DNA from: Myxococcales bacterium
GTDB taxonomy: Bacteria; Myxococcota_A; Bradymonadia; Bradymonadales; GCA-2716585
DNA length: 54,428 bases
Reading direction: 5' to 3'
Assembly (NCBI GenBank): GCA_002716585.1
Contig: PBBL01000078.1
Location: 1 to 54,428, forward strand
Under the pieces are notes generated by a model, which was not told the DNA's origin, made no database searches, and was given only the letters and a program-made list of their open reading frames with translations. Positions 8,680 to 18,099 of the stretch are shown piece after piece. Every line of letters starts with the position of its first letter. The first letter of the stretch is position 1. A program made the position numbers and the translations under genes.

Positions 8680-10737
8680 ATGAAAGACATCAAGCACATA
8701 CAACGCGCCGCGTCGCTGATCGCCGCGCTCGCGCTCCTGACGATCGCCGGGAGCTGCGTCGACCCGGTCGAGCCGGGCACCGAGCCGCTGACCAACAACG
8801 TCACCGACTGGCGGGACGAGGTGATCTACCAGGTCCTCATCGACCGCTTCGCCGACGGCGACCCGTCCAACAACATCAACGTCAACACGAGCGACTCGTC
8901 GGCCTACCACGGCGGCGACTGGAAGGGGTTGCAGGATCGGCTCCCCTACCTGGAGGAGCTGGGCGTGACGGCGATCTGGATCTCGCCGGTGGTCAAGAAC
9001 GTCGAGGAGGACGCGGGCTTCAGCAGCTACCACGGCTACTGGACCCAGGACTTCACCCGGCCCAACCCGCACTTCGGCGACCTGATCGCGCTGCGCGAGA
9101 TGGTGGACGCCGCCCACGCGCGCGGGATGAAGGTGATCCTGGACATCGTCACCAACCACGTCGGGCAGGCGTTCTACTACGACATCAACAAGAACGGTAA
9201 GCCGGACGAGTTCTTCATCGGGCAGGGGGGGCGGATCATCCCCCTCGGGCAGGAGACCGAGGACTCGAGCGACCTGGTGCGGGTGATCGAGTGGGATCCC
9301 GACTTCGACTTCGACGGGATCCAGGCGTGGACGAGCCTGGGACCGTCGGGGGACGCCCCGATCGAGTTCGTGAACTACCCGGAGATCAACCGCGTCGCGC
9401 CCTACCCGGACGTGTTCGCCAGCGAGTTCGCCTACAACCGCAAGGGGCGAGTCACGGTGTGGACCGACCCGGCGGTGTGCGGCTGCCCCGCCTGGGGGTG
9501 CCCCTGGGACAACGAGTGCCGCCGCCTCCAGGAGACGCTCGGGGACTTCCCGGGCGGGCTCAAGGACATCGACACGCGGCAGCCCGCGGTGCGGGACGCG
9601 ATGTTCGAGATCTTCGCCCGCTGGATCCAGGTCGCGGACTTCGACGGGTTCCGCATCGACACGCTCAAGCACGTCGAGCACGAGTTCTGGGAGGACTTCT
9701 GCCCCCGCATCCGGCAGTGGACCCAGGCCAACGGCAAGGAGAACTTCCTGATGTTCGGCGAGGCGTTCGACGGCGACGACAACCTGCTGGGGTCGTACAC
9801 GCAGGGTGAGGGGGTGGACTCGCTGTTCTACTTCTCGCAGTACTACAGCGTCTTCCAGAGCGCGATGCTCGGGGACGGCGCCCGCACCTGCGAGATCAGC
9901 CGCCTGCACTGCCGCCGGTTCGGCTGCGCCGAGGATCCGTGCGGCGAGGGCGGGCCGATCGACGCGCTGTACAACGGATCGCCGAAGGAGGGCGGGCCGG
10001 TGGGCGCGGACGGCGAGGGGCTGAACTCGCGGCAGCTGGTGATCAACTTCGCGTCGAACCACGACGTGGGGCGGCTGATGTACTTCATGCCCGAGCAGTG
10101 GACGGAGACGGAGAAGCGGCGCGTGCTGCACCTGGCGATGCGCTACCTGATGACGATGGACGGGATCCCGAGCCTCTACTACGGGGTCGAGCAGGAGTTC
10201 TCCGGGGGCAACGACCCGGCGAACCGCGAGAACATGTGGCTGCCGGACGTGTTCCGCACGACGGAGCTGGTGGACGGCGCCTACCAGACCGTCACGCGCT
10301 CCTACGACTCCGACGGGGACGGGACGAACGACACGGTCTGGAACCCCTGGGACACGGGCAACCCGACGTTCCGCGAGATCAAGCGGCTGATCCAGATCCG
10401 CAAGGACAACGTGGCGCTGCGGCGCGGCGACTTCACCCCGATCTACGCCACGACCGGCGCGGGCGGGAGCGACGACGGCGTCTTCGCCTTCGAGCGCGCC
10501 CACCCCGAGCAGCGCGTCGTCGTCGTCATGAACGTCGGCACAACCGAGAGCCAGACCAGCCGCGACGGTCAGGCGATGGTGGTCAACTTCCCCCCCGGCA
10601 CGGTGCTCACCGACCTGCTCAACCCCAGCAACACCTGGCCCGTGACCGCCGACGGCTGCGCCGCGGGCGCCGGGCAGGGGTGCCTGAACGCGACGATCGC
10701 CTTCAAGTCGCTCCAGGCGCTCACGGTGGTCCCTTGA
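8680..10737 (+). CDS. GH13 alpha-amylase / neopullulanase-like lipoprotein
   Basis: 685 residues from ATG 8680, two bases after the porin stop; GAGG in the porin's last codons can serve as ribosome site. The lipobox is IAGSC. Unlike the first two amylases it lacks an N-terminal E-set domain and goes straight into the barrel (DEVIYQVLIDRF). Catalytic regions: DIVTNHVG, DGFRIDTLKHVEHEFW (D327), FGEAF (E361) and ASNHDVG (D462). Several Cys pairs (CGCPAWGCPW and a group near residue 407) suggest disulfides. A C-terminal beta domain follows the barrel. It resembles the cyclomaltodextrinase/neopullulanase-like group more than classical endo-amylase, but I am not certain. It ends the amylolytic block. 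Confidence 0.87.
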   Translation: MKDIKHIQRAASLIAALALLTIAGSCVDPVEPGTEPLTNNVTDWRDEVIYQVLIDRFADGDPSNNINVNTSDSSAYHGGDWKGLQDRLPYLEELGVTAIWISPVVKNVEEDAGFSSYHGYWTQDFTRPNPHFGDLIALREMVDAAHARGMKVILDIVTNHVGQAFYYDINKNGKPDEFFIGQGGRIIPLGQETEDSSDLVRVIEWDPDFDFDGIQAWTSLGPSGDAPIEFVNYPEINRVAPYPDVFASEFAYNRKGRVTVWTDPAVCGCPAWGCPWDNECRRLQETLGDFPGGLKDIDTRQPAVRDAMFEIFARWIQVADFDGFRIDTLKHVEHEFWEDFCPRIRQWTQANGKENFLMFGEAFDGDDNLLGSYTQGEGVDSLFYFSQYYSVFQSAMLGDGARTCEISRLHCRRFGCAEDPCGEGGPIDALYNGSPKEGGPVGADGEGLNSRQLVINFASNHDVGRLMYFMPEQWTETEKRRVLHLAMRYLMTMDGIPSLYYGVEQEFSGGNDPANRENMWLPDVFRTTELVDGAYQTVTRSYDSDGDGTNDTVWNPWDTGNPTFREIKRLIQIRKDNVALRRGDFTPIYATTGAGGSDDGVFAFERAHPEQRVVVVMNVGTTESQTSRDGQAMVVNFPPGTVLTDLLNPSNTWPVTADGCAAGAGQGCLNATIAFKSLQALTVVP

Positions 10738-10799
10738 CCCAGCCCGAACACAAACCTCTCGGCGCGTGAGCCTTGAGGTCTGACGCCAAACCGCGCACA

Positions 10800-10834
10800 C
10801 TGGTCGCGCCGACTCGGTAACTCGGCGCGACCAG
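10800..10834 (+). terminator. Perfect 13-bp inverted repeat after the amylase block
   Basis: CTGGTCGCGCCGA (10800-10812) is mirrored exactly by TCGGCGCGACCAG (10822-10834) around a 9-nt loop. It lies 63 bp after the last amylase stop and 19 bp before the next start. No T run follows, so it is a GC-rich terminator of unusual form or an operator-like element. Confidence 0.5.
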
Positions 10835-10853
10835 CCACCCACGGGGCGATCTC

Positions 10854-11468
10854 ATGAGCACCACCCGAAGCCAGGGCGAGAACGAGCTGCAACGCATCAT
10901 CCAGGAGATGGAGGTGCACATCTCCGACATCCGTGTCCAGCTCGCGGCCGCGGTCAAGGACACCGAGCGGATCCAGAAGGCGCTGGAGTACCAGCGCCAC
11001 ATGGTCTCCGTCTGGGACAAGAAGACCGACATGGCCCGCGAAGCCAAGCGCGAGGACCTCGTCCAGGAGGCGCAGGAGCACACCCGTCGCCACGCGGGCT
11101 ACGCCCGCGAGATCGAGGAGGAGCTGCAACAGATCCAGGGCACCGCGGCCCGCTACCGGGACCAGATGAACGCCTTTGAGCTGAAGATCGAGGCGGCCAA
11201 GGTCCGAATCGAGGTGCTCTGGGCGCGCCGCAAGCGGCAGCAGATGCAACAGAGCGTCGAGGCGCCCGCCAACCGCCTGGCGCACTCCATCGACCGCTTC
11301 GATCAGCTCATGCAGCGCATGGAGGCCGAGATGGAGATCGACCAGGAGCTGCGCGAGCCGCGCCGCCCTGAACCCGCCCCTGAGCCCGACCAGGCGGCCT
11401 CCAGGCGACTGGAGGCGCTCAAGACGCTCAAGCCGCTGCACCCGAACAACAACACCCCCGAGCCCTGA
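10854..11468 (+). CDS. PspA/IM30-like coiled-coil protein
   Basis: 204 residues, almost entirely helical with heptad spacing. It has no signal peptide or membrane segment. The central stretch (AREAKREDLVQEAQEHTRR followed by a long coil and KIEAAKVRIEVLWARRKRQQ) has the layout of PspA/IM30 proteins, which form ESCRT-III-like membrane-remodelling polymers. It lacks a clear amphipathic helix 0 and ends in a Pro-rich region, so it may be a divergent or partial member. Only three bases separate it from a small membrane-protein gene, consistent with a peripheral membrane-stress pair. It could otherwise be an unrelated coiled coil. Confidence 0.6.
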   Translation: MSTTRSQGENELQRIIQEMEVHISDIRVQLAAAVKDTERIQKALEYQRHMVSVWDKKTDMAREAKREDLVQEAQEHTRRHAGYAREIEEELQQIQGTAARYRDQMNAFELKIEAAKVRIEVLWARRKRQQMQQSVEAPANRLAHSIDRFDQLMQRMEAEMEIDQELREPRRPEPAPEPDQAASRRLEALKTLKPLHPNNNTPEP

Positions 11469-11471
11469 GCC

Positions 11472-11849
11472 ATGCGCGAGATCCTCCTCGTCCTGGCGAT
11501 CCTCGGCGGCCTGGTCGGGCTCGCCCTCCTCTCCCAGGTGCCCTGGGAGACGGCGCTCCGCCTCGGCTGGTGGGTCACCGGCGCCGGGATGGCCCTCGGC
11601 GTCCCGACCGGGGTGGTCTACCACGTGCAACTCTACCGCAAGCTCGCCCACCGCGACGCCCTCCCCGACGACTGGATCTGGCGGCCGATCCGCTGCAACG
11701 ACCTCCTCGCCGAGCGTGAGCGCGGCGCGGTCCTCCCCTGGTTCTTCGCCGGGGGCGTCGGCTTCGTGATCGTCGTCCTCGGGATCCTGATCCTCGGCGT
11801 CGCGCTCGGCAGCGCGTGGCTCAGCATCTACGCCGACCACTCGGTCTGA
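11472..11849 (+). CDS. Small membrane protein, about three TM segments
   Basis: 125 residues. Hydrophobic helices lie at about 3-20, 30-50 and 88-115, with a charged loop (HRDALPDDWIWRP) between the second and third. No family recognised. It starts three bases after the PspA-like gene and is surely co-transcribed with it, so it may act as that protein's membrane partner. This is inference from position only. Confidence 0.7.
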   Translation: MREILLVLAILGGLVGLALLSQVPWETALRLGWWVTGAGMALGVPTGVVYHVQLYRKLAHRDALPDDWIWRPIRCNDLLAERERGAVLPWFFAGGVGFVIVVLGILILGVALGSAWLSIYADHSV

Positions 11850-11876
11850 GCTGACACCGCACAGAGCACTCTGGGC

Positions 11877-11905
11877 TTTCAACGCATCCCTTTTCTGTGT
11901 ATAGT
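11877..11905 (+). promoter_or_regulatory. Candidate sigma-70-type promoter
   Basis: TTTCAA (11877-11882), 17 nt, then TATAGT (11900-11905). This lies in an AT-rich strip upstream of the giant lipoprotein. A predicted transcript start near 11912 leaves a leader of about 27 nt containing AAGGAGG. Confidence 0.4.
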
Positions 11906-11938
11906 GCTTCAAACACAACAGAAATAAGGAGGCCCTGT

Positions 11939-14900
11939 ATGCAACCCAACTCAACAACCCAGCTTACTGCTGCGTTCTGCGTGTGCCTGCTCATCGGATG
12001 CCCTGCGGACACAACCTCCTCAACAGCTCAGACTGAAATCGACCTGACCGGGGTGGCAGAGCTTGAGGGAGAGACAGACCACTCGGACATTCGGGTGAAG
12101 CTCGCGTTTGATGATGGAGGGCTGGTGGGTCAACCCACGACGACAGATGAAGTGGGCGCTTTTATCTTCCGCAATGTACCTGGGCGCAACATGCGGCTGG
12201 ACCTGACCAAGCCAGGCTACCAACCCCTCAACGGCGTGAGCGTATCCCATGATCGCGGTGAGTTTGTCGTCAACGATGGACAGCGCGTCGTCTTGAGACC
12301 CGATCGCAGCGCCCGCCTTGTAGGGAAATTGACGTCTCCCCTCCCGGAAGGGAGCGTTGAGTGGGACACATTGGCGACGCTCACCTTGGAAGGCAATGGC
12401 CCTGATGTCACGCTCACCCCCGCCCCAGATGGTGGCTTGAGAGAAGACGACCTCCGCCCTGGTACGTATCGCATGAAGGTCACTGCCCACGCGCACACAC
12501 CACATGAAACCGTGGTCACGCTGGAGCCTGGAGAAGAAACCAACCTCGGCGACATCGAACTCCTCCCCCGAGAGGTCCCGCTCTATGGCGTAGCGCACCT
12601 GGAGAGCCGCGCTAGCGGGGAACACGCCAACATCGTCATCCACGCTTCAATCGGAGAGCGCGTTGTCGACACTGCAGTGAGCGAGCCCGACGGCAACTTC
12701 TTGATACGCACCTTCAGCCTGGAGCACACCCTCGTCCTGTCGCACCCCGGTTACCTCGACCTCCGGGTGGACGGCGTCCTCTGGAACAGAGAGCAGCAAC
12801 GGTTTGAGGTCAATGGCGGGCCTCTTGAGGAGCACACGCTCCGACTGACGCCGGATCGGTCAGCGTCCTTGCGCGGGCTGCTCCAAAGCGCTCAGCCAGG
12901 CGTCGAGTGGCCCGTGGATGCTCGACTCGCCCTCATTGGCGCGACCCGCCAGGCCATCCACGTTGGACCAGATGGCTCGTTCGAGGCCCAGGGGTTGTCG
13001 CCTGGCATGTACAGCCTTGTCGTTGATGTGAGCGGTCACGCTCCATACGAAGAGGCGGTCGCGCTGATGGGCGACGCAGAGACCTCCATACCTGCCATAG
13101 TGCTGCAACCTCTTCAGGTCCAGCTCATCGGCGACGTGCGACTTCAAGACAGCACGAGCTCTGCTAATGTCGTGGTCCGAGCGCGTCTGAACGGGGAAGT
13201 CGTTGGGACCACGCTCACGGACGCGAGCGGCGATTACAGGCTCCTCGTGCCGCCCCGCGACCACACGCTGTCTTTTTCAAGAGAGGGTTACCAAAGCGTG
13301 ACAGGCGTCCGCGCAGACCTCGAAGAGACGACGTTCACCATCAACAACGGCGAGCCGGTCGTGTTGGCCTCGCTGGCGACCGCGTCCGTGTCCGGCGTGT
13401 TGCGGGATGATCCAACCGTCCCGATCGCGGACTGGACGCGCGAAGCGCGCTCCGTCCGGATGTTTGGAGATACGAGGGTGGTGTCGGGGGTGGTCAACGG
13501 CGCGGGAGAGTTTACGCTCGTCGATCGCCTCATCCCAGGACGATGGACCCTGGAAGTGAGCGTGCGAGGGTATGAGCCATACATTGAAGCGCTTGAGGTG
13601 CTTCCTGGAGACAACCATCGCGAGGTTCGCTTGCAGCCTGAAGTGGTGGATGAGCAAGAAGCTCCCATCACGCTGAGCGGTGTGGCGCGGCTATCAGGAC
13701 AACCTGGTCCCACCCACGCCAACACGATCGTGCGAGCGATCGTAGGCAACGAAGGCGTCGCCAACGCAATCACCGATCCAGAGGGGAACTTCTCGCTGCG
13801 GGCGGCGAGGGTCGACTACACGTTGGAGTTGTCCCACCCGGGCTACCAACGATCCACGGTCGATGTCGTCTGGGACGACGATGAGGGCCGCTTTGAGGTC
13901 AATGACGTCGCTCTTCAACTCGCCTTTGAGGAAGCAGCCGATGGGTACATGTTCCAACTGCAGCCCCTTCAAACCGCGACCCTTACAGGGACACTGACCA
14001 GTCCACTGTCCATCACCGACTGGCCGTCACGGACGCTTGTCGTGCTGCAAGGAGAAGGGAGCGTCCGAGTCGCGGCAATCGCTGGCGATCAAACCGCCGG
14101 GCGATTCGAGATCGCAGGACTGACCCCAGGCGATTACACGCTGACCGCGCAGGTCGTAGGTCACCTCTCCCATGTCTGGGAGGAGTTGAGCGTACCCGCG
14201 TCAGGCCTGACGCTGGCACCTGTCAACTTGAGACCTGTGCGCGTATTGGTCGAAGGACGCGTCCAGGACGATGAGGGCTTGCCCGTCGCGGGGGTGACGG
14301 TGAGGGCCAGGTTGAACGACGCGCTTATCGCGACCACGCTCAGCGATGAGGGAGGGGCCTTCGTGCTGCAGCTCACCCCTGAGCTGCACACGCTGGAGTT
14401 TTCACGAACAGGGTTCGACCCACGCAACATCACGGTGGAGTACGAAGACGCCTTCCGATGGGAGGGAGCGCTGTTCGGTGTCCGCAGTCCGGTGATGTTG
14501 TCGCGAAGCCCTGAACGGGATCGTGACATCGATGGCGTCATCGACGCGCTCGACAACTGTCCAGACGTCCTCAACCCTGACCAGGCCGACCTTGACGGAG
14601 ACGATCTCGGCGACTCCTGCGATCCAGACTGGGACGATGATGGGTTTGTCAACGCGCTGGACAACTGCCCGACCGTCGCCAATCCGACCCAGGAAGACCC
14701 GGACAGAGACGGACTGGGCTTCGCTTGCTCAGGGGGAACCGAGGAGGAGCCACTGGAGCTGTCGCGAGGGGTCCTACGTCAGCGCTTGAACACCCGCACG
14801 CGCCCTGATCGCTTCAGGGGAACCTGTGGGGGCGCAGATGCCCCTGAGGTTGTGTACTCCGCAGCGATGATCGCTGGTGAGACCATCACGATGGACATCA

Positions 14901-17900
14901 CCGCCAACCACGCCATCGCGATCTATGTACTCGACCCCACTGGAGATGAGGTGCTGTGCAGCAACCTCCTCAGCCAATCCTTCACAGCGTCGAGTTCGGG
15001 AGTTCACACCATCGTCCTTGACGGCTTTGTAGGTCGCACGTCCTCAGGGCCTGTAGGCGTTCGCATGCAACGAGGCTCGCGTTGGCAAGTACAAGACACG
15101 CAAACCCTACCCACGGATGGTCCTCCCGAACAAACCTGGGTCGGTGAGTTGGACGATGACAATGATGCGTTGGAGATCATCTCTGTCAACCGAAACCAGG
15201 GGGTGGGTGACGCGGTGCAACTCTTTTCTCACCCCGACACAACACCCCAGGCGCTACCAACCTTCATGAGCCGGGCAATCTGGGTGGATGACTTTGACGG
15301 AGATTTCACTCTGGACATCGCATTGATCTCCTACGAGACCAGCTCAGTGCGCTTTCTTCGGGGACTGGGAGCCCTGGCTTATGAGGAGGCCGACCCCATC
15401 GCGTTGACTTGTGGCGACGCGTTCTGTGGAGCATGGCTGCTGAAAGGTGCAGATCTCAACAAGGACGGCCAAGGCGATCTCGTGGTTTTGAACCACTTCG
15501 AAGACCCTGAGGTTCCAAGCACGCTCCAGATCCTTATCAACGAGGGCGGTGTATTGGCGTTGGACTCCGTGTTGGCCGTGGGCACCTACGCGCGGGATTT
15601 CTGGCTCGGAGACATCGACGGCGACACCAGGATCGACATCGCGACCGCCGATCAAGCGTCGTCCACGATCACAGTGTGGTGGGGTGACGGTGACGGTCAG
15701 TTCTCCATCGCGAGCACCTATGACATCCGCTTTGTCCCGGTCAGCCTTGCTGGCGCCGACTTCAACGCAGATGGGCTCATCGATCTGGCCGTTGGCACAT
15801 TGGGAGCAGGTGAGTTGCAGATCTTTGTGCAGGACGTCCCACGTGCGTTTCGACAGACGCAGGTGTTTGATCTGGGAGGAGAACTCGATTCGGTCGAGGT
15901 TGGAGATCTGGACAGCGACGGTATCTCGGACGTGCTCACGTGCCAGGATCGCTCCGACCACGTCGCCAGGCTGCGCGGTAGAGGAGATGGCACCTTCACC
16001 CTGGAGGCGGGGGTCACAGCTGGGGCCATCCCCTCCCATATCCAGCGTGCCGACCTGAATCGAGATGGGGTCATGGATCTGATCGCCTCCAACTTCGGGT
16101 CGAACAACCTGAGCGTGATCAACGGACGCTTGAAACCCACAGCGCTTGCTGTGAAGCAGCGGCAACCTATTGAGGGCGCGCCGACTGTTGTGCGAGCAGG
16201 TGATCTCAATGGTGACATGAGGACGGACGTCATGGTCCTCGACAACGAAGAGAACGAAGTGGTGGTGTTCTTGACCGATGAAGAGGAGAGGCTGCTGGAG
16301 GCTCAACGTCTTCCAACCGGCGCAACACCACGAGCGTTATGGTTGGGCTACATCAACCAGGACACCATCCTCGACGCAGCGACGTCGAACCAGGACGATG
16401 ACAGCGTATCCGTCTTCATCGGGCGCGGTGACGGCACCTTCGAATCCTCTCAGCTTGATGTTTTTTCAGGGGGCTGCCGACGCCCTGCGGGGATTGTTGG
16501 TAATGACTTGACTGGCGACGGAGCGACAGACCTCTTCTTAACGTGCTCCGAGTTCAACAGCGGGGTCCTCTTTGCCGGAGACGGACAGGGAGGGTTTACA
16601 CCCTTTCGCTCCAACATCCCTATCGGGGGCTTTCGACCATTCGCGGTCTGGAGCGGAGACGTCACAGGCGACGAGGTGGTCGACGTGGTGGTGGGTAACA
16701 CTCTGGATAACTCCCTGGGGGTGCTTCAAGGCGACGGGCAAGGAGACTTCACTCTGATCCATCGGATCATGCTCCCACCCGGCAGCACCCCGTCCGACAT
16801 CTGGGGTGGGGCGCTGGACGATGACAACATCACGGATCTGCTCGTCACCTACTTCTCATCGGGACAGACTGCCGTCTTCCGTGGGTCCGGGGGGGGTCAA
16901 TTCAACGAAGCGATCGTGCTGAGCACAGGGTTGAACTCTACGGTATCTGCCGTCGCCGATATCACAGGCGATGGGCGGGTGGATCTGGCCACGAGCAGCC
17001 AGCAAGGCCAGGTCATCACGATCCATGAAGGCAACGGCGATGGCACATTCGCGCCCTACGGAGCGTTCGAAGTCACCGGACGACCATGGGGCATCTGGGT
17101 TGGCGACCTGGCCCACGATGGAGACCTGGAGGTTGTGCTCAGCACAACCTCCACAACAAACGGAGAGGTCAAGGTCGCTGCGCTGGGAGGAGAGACTGAC
17201 ACCGTCTTTGCTGCAGGCACTCGCCTCATGGATTCACCACTCCCGGCTTGCCCTGCCGAATTGCTCCCAGGGCGTTTCAACGCAGACGGCACGATAACAT
17301 TCGAGTTGGGCTCAGAGCGTAGCTGTCGCGTAGAGCGACTTGAACTCCTCATCGCTCATGAAGGTTCAACCTCAGAGCCACACGCGGAGCTGATAAGCCC
17401 CTTCAAAGGGAGCCCTATCCGCTCCTTCGCCCTTGCAAATCAAGAAGCACTTGGTGAAATGCAGCGTTGGTCCCCTGAACACTTTCCTGAATTGGCTCGT
17501 TTTGCAGGCTCACCAGCTCGTGGAGATTGGCACCTGATGACGCGAGGGCTGGATATACCTCAGGAGGCTCGGTTGGAGATGCTTCTCAACTCCCCAGGAC
17601 CAGATCCGGCAAACAACGTCTTCTGCCAACACGAGCAGGAAGACTACCCCGCTCATCCAGCAGATGTGTGTTTGTGGAGCGGAGAGCCCCTGGAGGCCGT
17701 GCTTGAAGGTGGTGAGGTGCACACGGTTCTGCTCCTGAGCCCATTCCCTGGCGGCGGCTGGAGCGCCGGCGAACGCGTCGCAGTGCAAGCTACGCCCCTT
17801 ACGCCTGAGGGCACGCTACACGTTGACCTCGTACCCATTGGAGGGCAACAGGCGCTGGCCACAGCCCAGGATGACCCACCGGCTGAGGTGACCTATGACG

Positions 17901-17989
17901 TGTCCGAAGATTTCGATGGCCGCTTCCTTGGCGTCCGTGTACACAACAAAAATGAAAACCCTGTCCGCTACATGCTCGAAGCTCAGTGA
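11939..17989 (+). CDS. Giant lipoprotein: carboxypeptidase-regulatory-like units, TSP3, FG-GAP/VCBS repeats, P-like domain
   Basis: 2016 residues from ATG 11939, chosen because AAGGAGG sits 6 nt upstream. Lipobox CLLIGC (Cys 21). Residues about 35-850 hold four and a half copies of a roughly 180-residue unit. Each unit has a domain with GxFxLR...HTLxxSxPGY, then one with PGxYxLxVxxxGHxPYxE; both resemble carboxypeptidase-regulatory-like Ig folds. Residues about 860-932 are thrombospondin type 3 Ca-binding repeats (DxDxDGxxDxxDNCP). Residues about 1060-1760 form a run of FG-GAP/VCBS repeats (DxNxDGxxDLxV), probably beta-propellers. The C-terminal 250 residues resemble a proprotein-convertase P domain. 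It is probably a Ca-dependent surface adhesin or scaffold. Wobble bases are far more often A/T here than in neighbouring genes, a possible sign of transfer. Confidence 0.88.
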   Translation: MQPNSTTQLTAAFCVCLLIGCPADTTSSTAQTEIDLTGVAELEGETDHSDIRVKLAFDDGGLVGQPTTTDEVGAFIFRNVPGRNMRLDLTKPGYQPLNGVSVSHDRGEFVVNDGQRVVLRPDRSARLVGKLTSPLPEGSVEWDTLATLTLEGNGPDVTLTPAPDGGLREDDLRPGTYRMKVTAHAHTPHETVVTLEPGEETNLGDIELLPREVPLYGVAHLESRASGEHANIVIHASIGERVVDTAVSEPDGNFLIRTFSLEHTLVLSHPGYLDLRVDGVLWNREQQRFEVNGGPLEEHTLRLTPDRSASLRGLLQSAQPGVEWPVDARLALIGATRQAIHVGPDGSFEAQGLSPGMYSLVVDVSGHAPYEEAVALMGDAETSIPAIVLQPLQVQLIGDVRLQDSTSSANVVVRARLNGEVVGTTLTDASGDYRLLVPPRDHTLSFSREGYQSVTGVRADLEETTFTINNGEPVVLASLATASVSGVLRDDPTVPIADWTREARSVRMFGDTRVVSGVVNGAGEFTLVDRLIPGRWTLEVSVRGYEPYIEALEVLPGDNHREVRLQPEVVDEQEAPITLSGVARLSGQPGPTHANTIVRAIVGNEGVANAITDPEGNFSLRAARVDYTLELSHPGYQRSTVDVVWDDDEGRFEVNDVALQLAFEEAADGYMFQLQPLQTATLTGTLTSPLSITDWPSRTLVVLQGEGSVRVAAIAGDQTAGRFEIAGLTPGDYTLTAQVVGHLSHVWEELSVPASGLTLAPVNLRPVRVLVEGRVQDDEGLPVAGVTVRARLNDALIATTLSDEGGAFVLQLTPELHTLEFSRTGFDPRNITVEYEDAFRWEGALFGVRSPVMLSRSPERDRDIDGVIDALDNCPDVLNPDQADLDGDDLGDSCDPDWDDDGFVNALDNCPTVANPTQEDPDRDGLGFACSGGTEEEPLELSRGVLRQRLNTRTRPDRFRGTCGGADAPEVVYSAAMIAGETITMDITANHAIAIYVLDPTGDEVLCSNLLSQSFTASSSGVHTIVLDGFVGRTSSGPVGVRMQRGSRWQVQDTQTLPTDGPPEQTWVGELDDDNDALEIISVNRNQGVGDAVQLFSHPDTTPQALPTFMSRAIWVDDFDGDFTLDIALISYETSSVRFLRGLGALAYEEADPIALTCGDAFCGAWLLKGADLNKDGQGDLVVLNHFEDPEVPSTLQILINEGGVLALDSVLAVGTYARDFWLGDIDGDTRIDIATADQASSTITVWWGDGDGQFSIASTYDIRFVPVSLAGADFNADGLIDLAVGTLGAGELQIFVQDVPRAFRQTQVFDLGGELDSVEVGDLDSDGISDVLTCQDRSDHVARLRGRGDGTFTLEAGVTAGAIPSHIQRADLNRDGVMDLIASNFGSNNLSVINGRLKPTALAVKQRQPIEGAPTVVRAGDLNGDMRTDVMVLDNEENEVVVFLTDEEERLLEAQRLPTGATPRALWLGYINQDTILDAATSNQDDDSVSVFIGRGDGTFESSQLDVFSGGCRRPAGIVGNDLTGDGATDLFLTCSEFNSGVLFAGDGQGGFTPFRSNIPIGGFRPFAVWSGDVTGDEVVDVVVGNTLDNSLGVLQGDGQGDFTLIHRIMLPPGSTPSDIWGGALDDDNITDLLVTYFSSGQTAVFRGSGGGQFNEAIVLSTGLNSTVSAVADITGDGRVDLATSSQQGQVITIHEGNGDGTFAPYGAFEVTGRPWGIWVGDLAHDGDLEVVLSTTSTTNGEVKVAALGGETDTVFAAGTRLMDSPLPACPAELLPGRFNADGTITFELGSERSCRVERLELLIAHEGSTSEPHAELISPFKGSPIRSFALANQEALGEMQRWSPEHFPELARFAGSPARGDWHLMTRGLDIPQEARLEMLLNSPGPDPANNVFCQHEQEDYPAHPADVCLWSGEPLEAVLEGGEVHTVLLLSPFPGGGWSAGERVAVQATPLTPEGTLHVDLVPIGGQQALATAQDDPPAEVTYDVSEDFDGRFLGVRVHNKNENPVRYMLEAQ

Positions 17990-18099
17990 CGAACCGGCCT
18001 CCGCCTGAGCCACGCGCCTCTGGAAACCCTCCTCGCCTCCATGATAGCCTCCTCAGCCAACCTTCACGGGTGACCCTTGACCTGACGCTGGAGCCTGTT

